This document shows, in pieces, positions 1 to 13,800 of a DNA stretch of 49,231 bases. The notes under the pieces are model-generated. The model made no database searches. It saw nothing but the letters and a program-made list of their open reading frames with translations, and was not told the DNA's origin. How positions within the stretch are numbered: the first letter of the stretch is position 1; each line of letters starts with the position of its first letter. Source of the DNA: Azolla pinnata (Eukaryota; Streptophyta; Polypodiopsida; Salviniales; Salviniaceae); assembly GCA_037176905.1 (NCBI GenBank), contig JBBBWG010030355.1, forward strand, positions 1 through 49,231, in the 5' to 3' direction. A program made the translations under genes and the position numbers.

Positions 1-2203
1 GAACAACACCAGTTACGGAGCCTTCTAATTCATACACCCATCTTCTTGTTCTTATTATTCTTCTGTGTCAATATCCCTTAGATCTGCTAGCCTCATCATT
101 GTATTATCGCTCCGTGACAAGAACACACTAGTACATCACAATTGAAGCAAAAGCTATAGGTACGTCCTACATAGGCAAAGAAGTAATATGATTGGTTGAT
201 TAGTGTACATGTTTTCATGATCGAACGCAAGACCCACGTTTACATTGTACAGTGTTTTCAACAAGTTGTTGCATGGTGTCCAAATACATCAAAGTTAAGA
301 TATATCGTTTGCTAATTTGGGAATGTATGTCCAAGAGAAAATAAATTGTTGTCGCTAAAATCTCAACCAATAACGCCTTTGATGTTACAACAAAATCTGT
401 TGATTACAATGTATCACTATATGAACCAGATATGGTCCAACTCGGCGATATTCAGCAAGATTAGGCATGGGTTGATCTAGCTCAAATCAAGTTATGTGTA
501 ATACTTATATATGCCCATTATAGGATAGTGTTAAAATGTGAACCCACTCTCATTTGCTCTCTTATACACACAAATATAGTATGATAAACTATTTTTTCAA
601 ATAATACAAAAGGCAAACATCCTAACTAGTACTATAACTTTACTGACGTGTTTTCATTTCTCTATATAGTATACAAAGTTTCTGTTGATCGTTTCTGTTT
701 ATCTATATATCAATTGGTGATTCTTTTGTAATTGGTTGTTTTTCTTTTCAAGAGAAAATCTTTCCATTGGTTAGAGATAATACAAGAGAAAACCAAATAA
801 AGTCAAGAGAATTTGTCTATTGACTTCTTACAATTACCATCGCAAAGGTAGATAAGCCATAGTGGCGGGTTAAAAGACCAACATGATTTGACTTAACATA
901 AAACAAAGTAGTTATATGAAGCAAGGCCCTAACATCAACAAATGGTTCACAACATCTTGATGTAAAATGCTATAATTGAATAAATGAATTGGGTGATATA
1001 GGACTAAGTGATGATAATGTTTAACATGTGGGTTTTAAGATTAGTTTTTGGGCAGAGGCAATGCAAAAGATAATGTATTTCTTCAACCTCTGCATACCTT
1101 AAGATCTTTACATAATCATTGCAAGCGAAAGCCATCGAGTTACGAGCAATTTTTTCCAGTTCTAAACAGTTATACAAACACAAGATAGCATAAATAAATT
1201 AGCCATAACAAAAAAGTGATCAAGAATTTCATTCTAATATTTAATGGTTGATACTTGCAATGATTTGTTTTGTGCTCGATCATTTTCTTATTACAATGTG
1301 ACATTAAGACTGTGAGGATTATTGTAAGAGGGGAAAGATTATGAGGAGATTGAGAACTTGCATATGAAAATGATGTTTGTTCATTGAGATTTAAACGAAG
1401 ACAATCTATAGGTATCAATTGAGAACCATGATGATGATGGGGAAGGGAGGTTAACTTGTTTTCCGATTAAAGAAGAGCCTCGACGGGCATAAGCAAGCAT
1501 CAAGAATGTGACTCGAGAAGCTTTATTACGACGATTTGGCAACTCAGACATCGCCAATCTAACTCTAGCCCATGCATTTGCATTTGACAGAAGTTTGATG
1601 AGTTCTTAATTTAACTCATCTTGTACGTGGATGGCATGCTAATCACCAGCCAGTGGCAACAATAGAGTTGCAATCGAGGGATTCAAGCCAAAGACTTTTT
1701 ATGAGGAAACTCTTGGCGAAGGGATTCAAAGAAGCTTTGACATACATTATTGATACAAAATGGACACGTCCAAACAAACATCGACAACGCATCGAGCGCC
1801 GATCTGACGCTCGACGAAAGACTCTAACGATCGCGCGCATGCCATGCCAGTTTACTGGATCATAGCATGCCGAATCCCAGGCAAGAAGCGCTTTAGTGAA
1901 GCAGTTCAGCCACACATCGTCACCTGATCACGCCGCCGTAAACACCGCAGGAGCTTGCCTGCCAACCGATACATGTCGAACCCAGGCAGGAAGCAGTTAG
2001 GCAGCAGCTTTGAATGAAGCACACGTTGCTTAACCGATCTGGCATATCGGCGTCGGAAGCTTTTCGGCTAGGGTTCGTGTTGAATCCAGATAAGTTTCCA
2101 CGACAGATACGCTTTGAGCAGATGTACATTTCATTCAAGATTGCCCCAGAGAAGTGTTAAACTAGGCTTGGTAATGAAAGAAAGACCGATAATATGAGGC
2201 TTT
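1..2203. other. intergenic, no gene recognised
   Basis: AT-rich sequence with only short open frames and no recognisable domain. Overlapping short frames on both strands around 1643-2138 sit in slightly more GC-rich sequence, but none resembles a known protein. The right part probably includes the promoter of the nicastrin gene. Confidence 0.5.
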
Positions 2204-2400
2204 TAGGCTCGGCAATGAAAGGAAATGATGCAGGTTCGGGGGATTTCTAGGCTCGGCAATGAAAGGAAACGATGCAGGTTCGGGGGATTTCTAGGTTCGG
2301 CAATGAAAGGAAATGATGTAGGTTCGGGGGCTTTCTAGGCTCGGCAATGAAAGGAATCAGCTGTATAAAGTGAGGCTCGGGGACTAGGCTCGGTGATTCA
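2204..2400. repeat. 44-bp tandem repeat upstream of nicastrin
   Basis: Units beginning TAGGCTCGGCAATGAAAGGA start at 2204, 2248, 2292 and 2336, an exact 44-bp period. Degenerate part-copies lie at about 2163 and 2384. The array ends about 50 bp before the nicastrin ATG, so it lies in the proximal promoter or 5' leader. No effect on expression can be read from sequence. Confidence 0.85.
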
Positions 2401-2448
2401 GAGCAATTCTGTTCTGCTTCCTTTCTGCGTCTTCTGTTGTAGCAGCGC

Positions 2449-5400
2449 ATGGCGGCCTCCTCAGATCCCTGTTGGGCTCTTCTCTGCCTTCTCTTCCTCC
2501 TCCTGGATGCCTACTGCACAGGTGCCTTCCCCTCCTCCTCCCCCTTTCCCGTTTTCTTTTCTTTTCTTTTTTTTTTGTATCGTTTTTATGTCCTCGCTGC
2601 TGAGCATCTTCAGAAGAGGTTTGGGTCGCCATATCCCCATTTCAAAATATCCCGAGATCATGCCGTCAGAGAAAAAAAGGTGAATTTATTCTATAGCTGG
2701 TACTACGGCTGCCAAACCGAGCTTTCAGAAAAAAAAAGGATGTTTTTGTGGTGGGCTGCATCGAGAAATTGCTTATTCTTAACCATTTACCAATCCTAAG
2801 GCAGATTTGTGTTTGAGCAATGGTATAGACAGGAAAATGAGAAAATATTTGTGATGTTTTTGTGGTGGGAAGGTGCAATTGTCTGCTCCATAGAGAAATC
2901 GGTCAATCTTAACCATTTATGTAGAGGGCAGCTTTCTAGCTGGAAAATGCATGTATGCATAGATATACATACACGCAAGTACAGATAGCAAGCTATGAAA
3001 TCATGCCATGGCTTTTTTGGTGGCACATGCTAGTAGGATCATTGTTATCCACATGTGAAGGCCATCATCTCCCACCACTGAAGATGGTCATTCACCGTGG
3101 GAATCTCTCCATATCGGACTGGTCTATGCTAGAGATCTTTTCAAGGAACCCGTCTTAACCGCTATGAGTTGAGAACTGTGAATCTATGTTGGTAACAGGA
3201 TTATTCTTCATGCTTAGTTTTATTGCTTTGTGTCGCTACACTTCAAATTTATTTCTTCTCATAAATGCGAGAACGTTATAAGATGTAATTCCTCGTTTGA
3301 ACTTTTAATATATCCTTCTTCATCTCATTCACACAATTGAAAATGTCTATTGTGATACAACAAAGTATAGGGGTGCATTCTGCCACTAGTCCTTGAGATT
3401 TTACACTCCAGTGTATATTACTCCTATCACATAACTTTGATGGCCAATCCGCTTTCTCTGTTTTCTGTGCATGGACATGTTTCTAGCTATATTTCAAACT
3501 TGTATTTAGAGGGCAATTGGAAATAGTAGCTAGGATCTGGAGACCAATGAGTCATTTCTGCCCACTCGACATTCAGAGTGTACGAAGTACTCATCATTGG
3601 AAACTGTTAACATGTCTTAATGCTTCGCCATTCATTGTGTTTTGTACTTCGTTTCTGTACTCCTACTTTCTAAAGTAGCTTTCAGGTTCGATCCTCGTGG
3701 TTTGTTTAAAGGAATCTAGAATTTATTGGAAGCGGAACTATTTATCAGATCACAATAATGCCAGTTAGTCGTACGTCTTCTTTCTTTGTTGGATGTTCAA
3801 ATTTGGGTCATTTCTACCTTTTCTGAATCTAAATCTGTTTTGGTTCCGCTGGATCAAGTATGTTACTCTAAAAATACTGCACTAACAGGAGTTGCAAGAG
3901 CATCTTTACAGTCTGTTCCGGAACTTGAAGCAGCTATGTACAAAGCAGTGGATGGCACTGCCTGTGTGCGTTTGCTCACACTCTCCGGAGAGATTGGATG
4001 TGGAAGTAAGTTGTCAAGAAAATATACTTATTCCTACTTCTGCAATTTTATGATGTTCTGTTATTACCTTCTACTAACCCGATCACAGTAAACAACAGAT
4101 CCAGGCCGTGATAAACTAGATGCGCCAATAGTAAGATTTCCAAATGCTGATTATTCTCTTGAACAAAAATCAGCTGTTCTGCTTCCGTTTACCGAACTTA
4201 ATATCTTCTTAAAGAGGTGAGATCATAATGAAAGATGAGAATTTATGAACGTCTACAACTTGGGAATACTTTAGATAATAGATATTTTATTGTTTTGAGC
4301 TCACAGAGCATTGAATGAAACCAGTTTTAGAGAGAAAGTGGCAGGTGTGCTCGTGCAGCCTTCCTATAATGCAACAAATGGTACTTTCAGTGTTCATACT
4401 AGCTGCTATCAATTTCAAGGGAGGTGTATGAAATGATGTGAATTAAGAGCTTGTACTATTTAATAAAACAGGCATATCTGATGATGCAAGTTTTCCAGGA
4501 GCCCTGTTTGCACCATACAGTAATGAAGGCTATGTTTGGAACCCCTATGTGAGTACCTTTTACTTAAATATCAGCATTACTAATATGTTCTCCTTGTTAA
4601 ACTAATTTGATGCTAATGGATGATGTTCTTGTGGAACCTTTAGAATGTAAAATATAGGTTATTCTTATTCCTGGTCACGTTTAAGAACAGGTTTTGCCTG
4701 GTTGATGTCATCTTGGCATAGCAGCAGATATTTCAGATACTTAAATTCAACTGAAGATTGTTAATATGATGCTGATTAACAGCTTTTACCTCCATGTTTG
4801 CATGTATACATCGCAGTTGTAATTTATTTGATGAAGAACACTCTGAGCTGTGCAGTATTAGTATTCCTTTGATTCAAGAAAGTGCAGTAGTGTTGAGTCA
4901 AAGAACCTTCGAGACTGGGTGTAAGAAGAAATAAAGTAGAAAAATAATGTGCACATGCTACATACCTAGTTTTTGGTCTAATGTGCTTGTAGAATGATGT
5001 CTATCTCAGTCCAAGGTTAAGTACTAGGTAAGGTGTACGTGATAAGGAGGGAATCACGTATCTCTTCCTTCCATATTACTCAATCTCACAATAAAACTTT
5101 CATATTCTTAAATGTTATAATAGGCCTACTGACGTACTTCTAATTCATTCAATCATGGTGGAAATCTCAGGGGTCTGGATTAATAGAGCAACGTTTTGAT
5201 TTTCCAGTTTATCTTCTCTCTGGAGATGATGCCAAACTGGTGGAGGAGGTACGTCAGGTCTTCAATTTTACAAAGTTACCATTAATATGAGCATAAAGCT
5301 ATACTGCTGAATTGCATACAAATTTATTCCACTTGTTTTGAAGTATGCTTTGGGAAATGAAAAGAGAAAATTGAAGTTTCCTGTCAAAGTTGCAGAGTTC

Positions 5401-8400
5401 GATGTTGTGATGCAGGTAAGGTTCTCTGAATTTTAAGTGTGAGATCTTATTTTATTTTTTATTATTTGGTTCTCCAGCTACTATCTGTCAGAATTCAAAT
5501 GTCACTATTGTAATTTGGAACTCCCTGTATATCAGACAACCAAAGCTGGAACTACCACATCTGACACATGCCTCCAGGGTTATTCCTGTCTGCCATTAGG
5601 AGGCTATAGGTTAGCAGAAAAAGAAAAGTTACATTATGGCTCAAGGATTGCTTTTTGTATTGCTTAGGTGGTAAGTTAAATATTGACTGTTGATTTGTAT
5701 TGGTGTTTCCATGAATTTCAGTGTATGGTCATCATTACCACCAATCAAGACATCGACTTCTCTTGAGAAACAAATTGTACTTGCAATGACATCCATGGAT
5801 TCATCGTCCTTTTTCAGAGACAAGACAATTGGAGCAGATTCCCCTCTTTCTGTATGTAACCTATGATTGCCGAGGATTCTGTGGAATTTTCATGTTATTT
5901 ATGCCTCGAATTGATGCTGTGTGCAGGGGTTGATATCATTATTGGCTGCTGTTGAAGCCTTATCAAAAGTGTCTAATCCTGATAACTGGATAAAACAAGT
6001 AAATTCGATTTCTAAACTCATTTAGTGTGTTCTCTGTTTACAAATTTCAACTACAAAGGAATTCCCTGCAATTATTTCCTTTCATGTAATTGTTCTGATT
6101 GTCTCCATACAAACTGTTATCAGCACCTGTTCCATACCCTCCTTCCATTCCAAGTTTCCAACTGTGCTAATATTGTGATGCTGCATTTTGATAGTTGGCT
6201 AATTTTAAACTCCGGTTAGTTAAGGGCTTTCAGACAGGTTCAACTAGAAACTGAAGTTGAAGTGACCAGAAACATAAAGAATGTTCTTTCCTGGTTACCT
6301 TCCTTTTCACTTGTAAACGCTTTTGGTCATTCAATTTCTTCCAGAGAAAAATGGATTGGATTGGTGATAAAAGGTTATTTCCTGAGACTACCTGTGCATG
6401 TCCAAGTGGCTCAAAGATAGTTCATCAGTTCTAGCACAAAGCAATGCAGTCATGTAATTACTCAGATTTTTATGCAACATTTAATGCTTCAGACTGTAGA
6501 TTGCATATCAGCTCAAGTTGGAGGAGAATCCTAAAACATTTAAATAAGACAGTTGTGTAATATTTTAATTGGAGGAGAATCTTAGGACAAAGTGAAGTAT
6601 CAAACACATCCATATTGATGACGTCCAAGATTTTCAGAGAAATGGATGAGACTGTAATCACTTGGTTCAAACAATAGTATCCCGGAGGATAATGTACTTT
6701 TGGAGTCTTTGTGTTTGTGGTCAAAATACAAAATCTAGCTGTCATGCTGCAATTAATTCTAGAATTAAAACTTAAATACAAAGTAAGTATTAAATGCATA
6801 TGCATCAGATTTCACAATACATGGTCATCATTGAACAAGGTCTATCATATTTGTAAGACTCGGGATTGTAAATTATATGCAATAACAATTCAACAATGTG
6901 TCAAGGTAACATGCAAGATTGAAGCCAACTGTACTGGAAACATACTATAAACATGTTTTTAATGTATATTGTGATTTTTATGTTATTTCTTCGTTTTTTT
7001 TCTAATAAGAAACTTTCGAATTTAGTTGGTAATAGCTGTGTTTACTGGTGAATCATGGGGATACTTGGGAAGTCGAAGATTCCTGTTGGAGCTGTCAGAG
7101 GGGGGATCTTCTGTACAAGGTTTGAACAGATCACTCATATATCAGGTCAGATAAAGTAGGCTATGTGTTTCTATATTCAATCTGATACTAAATCAAATTT
7201 AACATTTTCCATGGAATTGCCATTTAGCAGATATTGGAGGTTGGTTCTGTCGGTTTGGCTGAGAATAGTACGTTTTATGCTCACACTGAAGAGTCTGAGG
7301 TATTCTTTATTTTATTGTGGGAGGGCGAATCTAAAGAATGTCAAATCATAAATTATTTTTTTCTCAAAAGTGGTTGATCTGTACAGGTGTCAGATGCTAC
7401 CCAAGAGCTCTTAGATGCATTGCAATATGCTGCATCCTCTTTGCCAGTGGAGAACGCATCTTCAGTTGAACTAGCTAGTAAGAATAATCCAGGTGTTCCA
7501 CCATCATCATTCATGTCTTTCTTAAATGAGGTAATATATCAATTAAAGCATTTGGATCCCTTCATCTGATTGGAATAATTTGCACTTCAACTGCTGGATC
7601 CGTGATCTGATTGGAACTAGAATGCTCATTCTGGAATGTCCTTGGCCGACAGAATGATTCAACACCAGGAGTAGTGCTGACAGAATTCGATTCTACTTTC
7701 TCAAACAAGTTCTACCACAGTGGATTCGATGTGGCAAGTATGACTCCATATATGATTTCCTTTTGCAAGCTTTCCCAGCACTCGTTTGGTTAGTGAATCT
7801 AAAATCGTTACATTGTTTGCACAGGTCAACTAAACATTTCTGTGATTGTCACAGCATCCACACTTGTAGCTAGAACGCTACACATTTTAGTAACAGGGAA
7901 TTCTACCACAGAGTCTTCTTCCATTGCTGTCAATGAATCGCTAATTCAGCAGCTTATAGACTGCTTATTGACATGTGATCCTGGAATGACATGCAGTTTA
8001 GTAAGCAGCTTTATCACCCCTACACAAAAATGCCCAAATCATTATGTTGGTGTTTTCCTTGGAAACCCTTTAGAGCAGGAAACTCTAGAAAACATCGATG
8101 ATACTGCTCGATTTATTTGGAACTTTCTTGCAAGCCACAGTGCATCTGCTGTAAATTCCACAGAAGCCTCAGAGTGCTCAACTAGTTGCGAAAGTACTGA
8201 CCAAGTTTGTGTGGGATCAACTGTGGAACATAAAGGAAAATGCGTTCCGTCTACGACCAGGTAAAACTTAAGTGGTAAATCGAACTCCTAGCTCAACATG
8301 ATGCTTTTTCCTGTTCTGCCATATGAAGATTTGCAGCTGCTTTCGTCCTTAGGTACGTGCCTGCGTATTCGACACGGTTGCAGTATGGGACTTCTGGATG

Positions 8401-8617
8401 GCAAGTTACTGCAGCAAGATCTGGCGACAAGATGGGAGAAGTGGACCCGGTCTTTACGGAGAGCTACTGGAAGGTGCTGGGAGTGAGGATATATACAAAA
8501 GAGAGCTCCATATTTGATGGAGTGGTGCTCTTCATGGGCGTGTTAATAACTGTAACGTCCTTCTTTGCAACGTTGAGCGCCAAGGCTGCCTTCAGGAAAA
8601 GATTGAAGCATGCGTAA
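2449..8617 (+). CDS. NCT: nicastrin, gamma-secretase complex subunit (16 exons)
   Basis: Nicastrin is the large glycosylated substrate-gating subunit of gamma-secretase, with presenilin, APH-1 and PEN-2, in endomembranes. Exons, all GT-AG with matching phases: 2449-2521, 3889-4005, 4099-4216, 4307-4380, 4472-4548, 5171-5248, 5344-5415, 5536-5609, 5722-5851, 5927-5998, 7026-7145, 7231-7299, 7387-7530, 7653-7737, 7825-8260, 8353-8617. They total 2004 nt, or 667 residues, close to plant nicastrins of about 670. Exon 1 encodes a hydrophobic signal peptide (residues 1-24). Exon 2 has the plant-conserved stretch around VRLLTLSGEIGC. Exons 8-9 have LPLGGYSVWSSLPP and the SSFFRDK..GADSP region. Exon 11 has GESWGYLGSRRF; its Glu304 and Tyr308 align with the human gate residues Glu333 and Tyr337. 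A Cys-rich ectodomain end precedes one membrane span at about 634-657 and a short basic tail. The largest intron is 5999-7025. The ATG was chosen because it opens the signal peptide and exon 1 joins exon 2 in phase. Confidence 0.95.
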
Positions 8618-8695
8618 GAAGCCAGATATCTATATACATGTGGATGGATGGTAAATACTGCCTGAAAGCAGGTGAAAAATGTTTTTGAATATGAT

Positions 8696-8772
8696 GACAA
8701 CGATGATGATGACGGCGACGATGATGATGATGATGACAGCGGTGACGACGACGACGACGATGATGATGATGC
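8696..8772. repeat. GAT/GAC trinucleotide microsatellite
   Basis: Imperfect GATGAT and GACGAC runs start about 80 bp after the nicastrin stop codon, probably in its 3' UTR. The short His-rich frame on the minus strand is a product of this repeat. Confidence 0.8.
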
Positions 8773-10843
8773 TGTTGGGCAGTTATTTCCACATTATTTT
8801 GTAGGCTGAGCAGGAATGCATATCATCCTTGCTGACTACCATAGTAAACTGATTGTTCAGTCAGCCTGGTGTAAGATTTTGCTTACAATATATCTATCTG
8901 GTTATCACTGAAGAGGATCAATATGGGGAGAGCCTCTTCCTTTACATTCTTCTGTACGATACCAAATTTTGGCTCTGTCAAGGTCCTATCACAGTGGAAT
9001 TATGAGCATGGATTGTCTATTGTCACTACAAATAATAAAATACTGGACCAATAATTTTCATGTACAGTGCTTTGCTCCACATTTTGGCATCTCAGAATGA
9101 ACATTTGATATGTTCTGCTTTGCAGCAAAATTTTACACACCAGTCCTTCCATGGGCTTCCAAATGGATTGCTTGCCAAATGTGAAATTACATGCTCATTT
9201 GTTTTCTCCTGTTAGAGTAACAGTGTTGGGTAAAGTCCCAAGCACAGTTTTAACCATGCTATCCCTTACAATCTGATTAGTTGCTTTGTTTTCTTTGACC
9301 TGTATGCACTCTTGTGTTGGATAGTGGATTCCTCTCTTCCTCATTATTGATGCAAATTATATGTGATTGCCTACCTTGGGGTTATCTACTGTAGGCATCT
9401 GCTTTGAGATCGGAGATCAATATCACAATAGACTATACACACATGCGGCGAGATGACATACAGAAAGATTAGAAGTGATTGGGTTTTACATGTACAAGAT
9501 AGGTCTATGATGTATGCATGGGTTGTCAACGGTTTTAGCATGTACATCTGATCTAAACTCATGGGAATAATGATATATACAACATGTAAAAGAGAGATCA
9601 AAATCCTAGTCTGGTTTGATCATCATACATATATAGGAATACAAAAAGTATTCAATTGATCTCATGGACACGATCAATGGATATGTAACCAGACATTTCA
9701 TTATTTACACAGACAAATGACAAAAAAACCCATTTGTTCTTCACAGGGCATTGTGATTTCTAGTATTTGCATTCCATAGTGTACTGAAGCAGTACTTCCG
9801 GGGGAAAAAGGTTTTGATAGATCCGTTACCAAATCACCCCCCTCTATGCATCTTTTACAAGATTAAGGGGTTGATTATTAATAATCAAATGCTCCCTGTG
9901 CCTCAACTCAAATCGTTGATTAATATGTCAATCACACTTTCAGATGATGGATCAAAATGCACCTCTATTTTGTATCTGCTGGCTTATTATCTTTGGTAAA
10001 CTGGTGTTCAAGTTGATGTAATCCTCCAACCCACTTTTTTATTGCTCCGTTGCGCCTTTATAATTAGGTCCATACCTGACGGAAGTTGGTCTTCCAAAAT
10101 CGTAATTAGGCATCAATGGGAGCTGGGGAAATTTCTGGGTAATTAATATTTGATTGACTACTTAATTATTCTATTTAGTAAGTTTATTAAGTAGAGTATA
10201 AGTATAATATTTCAGTTTTTTTATAACATGGGCAGGCATTCCAATTAGTGTGAACTCAGACAGGATTCCATACGAGGAAAACATGAAACCATGACTATAT
10301 AGAAGAAACACAAATACTAGAAGCAGATCGAGAGAACTCTGCTAAACGGATACGTGGATAAACGGAAACCTGTACACAATCAATTCAAGAGCATGAAATC
10401 CATGTAATATGAAAGTACCATGTAACAGAAATGAACATGAACAAAAGAAGTGATTACTCTACATAAAGAAAATGTGTGTTGCCCGGCAGCTTAAGCAGCA
10501 GTTTCAACATTCCTATCACTTTTTGCTTTGATCTCACTGAAATCAATCTATCTGTAATACTACATGTTTTGCAATGGATCTCAAATCCCGATGGATATGC
10601 TACACAATTTAACAAGGACACACCGCCTTTGCTGTACAAAACATGAATTCTAAGTTTCCATACAAAGGAGAGGGCCAAAAACATGACCATGGCTTGTACC
10701 TAGATTTACTGAGCGTCAACAGACCTACCCTCTAATCAAAATACCATTTGCCAGTGCGAAACATTCTTTTTGTATATGAATGAACATCTGATAGCTACCA
10801 AAACCATTTTACCTCACATGATGCTTCAGAGGATGAAGTAATC
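8773..10843. other. convergent intergenic region between nicastrin and villin
   Basis: No gene is seen. The two genes converge here, so the left part should hold the nicastrin 3' UTR and the right part, before 10844, the villin 3' UTR on the minus strand. The short frames lack recognisable domains. Confidence 0.6.
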
Positions 10844-13800
10844 TCAAAACAGATCACGTGCCTTCTTTAACATGTCTTGCTTCCATTTTGGCAACTCATA
10901 GAACTCTGTCGATTCCATTCCAAATACCTTCTTGAAATCTTCTGGGGAGAGGTACGACTGGACACATTTAGTAGAATAAGACTCTAAATTAGATTAATTT
11001 CATTCACTACCAAATGCTACGTCATACATTGCATTCAAAAAATTACCAGAGTACCATACATGTTTGCTCACCTCTCTCCGTTTAGGATCAACTCCAGGGG
11101 CAGGATCATTAGATCTGGCCTTCAGTCTCTCATAGCTCAAGAATCCAGGAAGCTCTATCATGCTGTGTCCATTGTGCTTTTCCTCAGGACCTTCACTATT
11201 ATTCTTCACTAGAGAACTATCTTCAGTCTTTCTATTACTTTCTGCTTCACATATTATGGATTACACATCAGATTAGATTAGCAACTCGCAAATGTCTTAT
11301 TAGGAAGAAAACCCCAATATGGTATTTATCAGAATAATCTTAGGCGTAAAATTGATCAGGATACACCTTTGTTGGACACAATTATTACTGTTAAAGGGGA
11401 ATTCAGGATATTTACAGAAACTATAGGATATTGTGCTAGTACATATCCAGAAAGTGTGCACGTTATGGCACCCCCGACTTATAGTTTGTCACATAATTAC
11501 CTCTGATACTCTCCTCCTTTGATTGTTCTTTCTTCATAGGACTATTCAGGATATCAGTCGATGGGAGTCTCACTCTAATTGGTTTAATGGCAGGTCTTGA
11601 CGTGTCTGTGATGCTGGTAGTATTTATAGAAGAAGACAGTTTTGCAAGTGCTGATGCCCACTGAGTGCCCCCACTCGACTCTAGACTTCTTCTTCTTGAG
11701 GGAGGAGTCGTCTTTGCTAGAGGCTTGGCAGCCTGTACTTGATGAAAATTGAACATGTAAAATACTCACAAATGCAAAACCCTGTGGATTCACTATGTAC
11801 AATCTAACCAAGCTTTGTTTTTCCATTCTTTTACGTAGAACAGTACCATTGTACAAGGCTTTTAGCATATATTTATCCCTCATACAATTTTCCTAATTGT
11901 CTCACCTGTACTGTCTCAAAACATTGTCCAAATAATATTGAGAACTTTTTCTTGAATGAATCCTCTTGTGCCTGAAACATGTCGAATTAATATGAGAAAA
12001 GCATGTTAACATAAAACACAGCATGGAAAAATATTAACAATACGCTTTCATTTTGCTCCTGCCAACCTTTCAGACTTCAAAATGGCAGCATTCTTACAAA
12101 AATAAGTTTAATACAACCACTTACTTCTGCTTTGACTGGGTCCCAATTATGAAAATATTTCGTGAAAATGTTGGGTTCATTCCCCTCTGTCACTTTGTAC
12201 ACTGGCACAGTGGTCGGAATACCTTCCAGCACTGCAGCTTGGTCCAAATATTTCTGCAATGATTTTATTCACTAAGGAAATTGACTATCGGAGATGTTGT
12301 ATCTAACATTTGAACTGAGATGTGCACACCTCAGCAATGTCAAAAACATGCTGCTTCTCTTCAGAATCTGCTTTTTGACCAACCCATACAAAAATCTTTG
12401 TGAATATATCAAGCACCAATACATCCTCACTTAGAAGGTCATCTTGTCCAAAATTGTGTACTTCTGTGACCTAGAAATTTCACCTCAGAGCTACTTAATC
12501 TTAAATTTTTTATGAATAAGCGACATAATGAAAAAATAATTTAGCATATAGGTCTAACCTCTAGCTTTCCTGTACTTGTTAAGTGTATGTTTGACCAAGG
12601 TGACCGAGGTGAGCATGACAGTAGCCCCATCACATACCATTGTACATGTTTAGTAAGAATTTGAAATTGTATGATACCGAATAAATGACCATTTTGAGGC
12701 ACTTGTAATCTTCTCAAGGCAATTGAGGTTCAAGAGAAACATGTACCATGAACAAGTACACAAGCAAACAAATGAGGGTCTTTGACAGTCTCCTTGGGTT
12801 CTCGATAATTTGGATGAGCTTTCTTTCCACCTAAAAGGCTCCAGAACGTGGCTGGTTCTGAGCCTTCTTTCAATATCTTAGCAGTGGTACTAGGCTGAGT
12901 TATTTAAAAGGAAGAAAAAAAATGAACCGTGAGCTGTGCACTTGCTAACCATCTTCGACAAATGTAAAAGAGAGGTAATGCCTAAATTAGCACCTTCAGA
13001 AATTCAGCCATCCTTACTGCTACTTCTTGCTCTTCTGAAGTGGTTGAACTACCAGTCCAAATGAAAATTGCAGCATTGTTTTTCAAAATAAAACAGTAAG
13101 ATGAATTCAAGTTCCCCGCATCCTGACAGAGGTCAATTCACACGTAAGATAGAAATGTGGAAGATTACCATGTGGCATAAATGACCTATAAGGCTGAACA
13201 ATAAAAGCTGTTGTCCGAATTTGAAACAAATCCAAATTAATATAATTTAGATTGGTGAAAATGCCTAAGGTTTCCTGAACAGTGATGTTTCCGAGCTTTC
13301 GTGAATGACCTTTGATCTTCAGGTCTCCACTATGGAACAAGAAGAAGAAAGAATTGTCTGATGTGAGGAAAAAAAGTTTTATTGTTGGTAATAATGACTT
13401 TGATTGGTTGAAAAGCAGGGTTCTCAAGGCCATGGTTCAGATGGACCATGTATCCATGTTACCTGACCGAGACAATACTTGTATACAAGTTGAAATACCT
13501 GTAGCAAAGGTCATAGGGTGATTTTGCTAGAGAAGATTGTGATTCTTGACCATATTGTTGTCCTTGATTTTTTGCAAGAACAGCTCCAATCACAGTTCCT
13601 CTTTTGTATTCCAATTACCTTGCACGAAGAGGCAGCACGAAGACAAACATAGTGCTGGTCTAGTCTACATCCCAATGGCAAAAGGGTATATGCTCGTTCC
13701 CCCATAGCTGTGTATGCATATCTGCCAGTGACAATATTGATATGGAGAATTCCATATACATCACACCACTGAGTTAATGCAAGAAACATGTATCCATATG

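Noticed and set aside
7732-7743. Possible GC-AG intron donor (GTG|GCAAGT) after nicastrin exon 14
   Set aside because: A GT donor five bases downstream (GCAA|GTATGA) keeps the phase with the next exon, whereas the GC donor would run into a stop.
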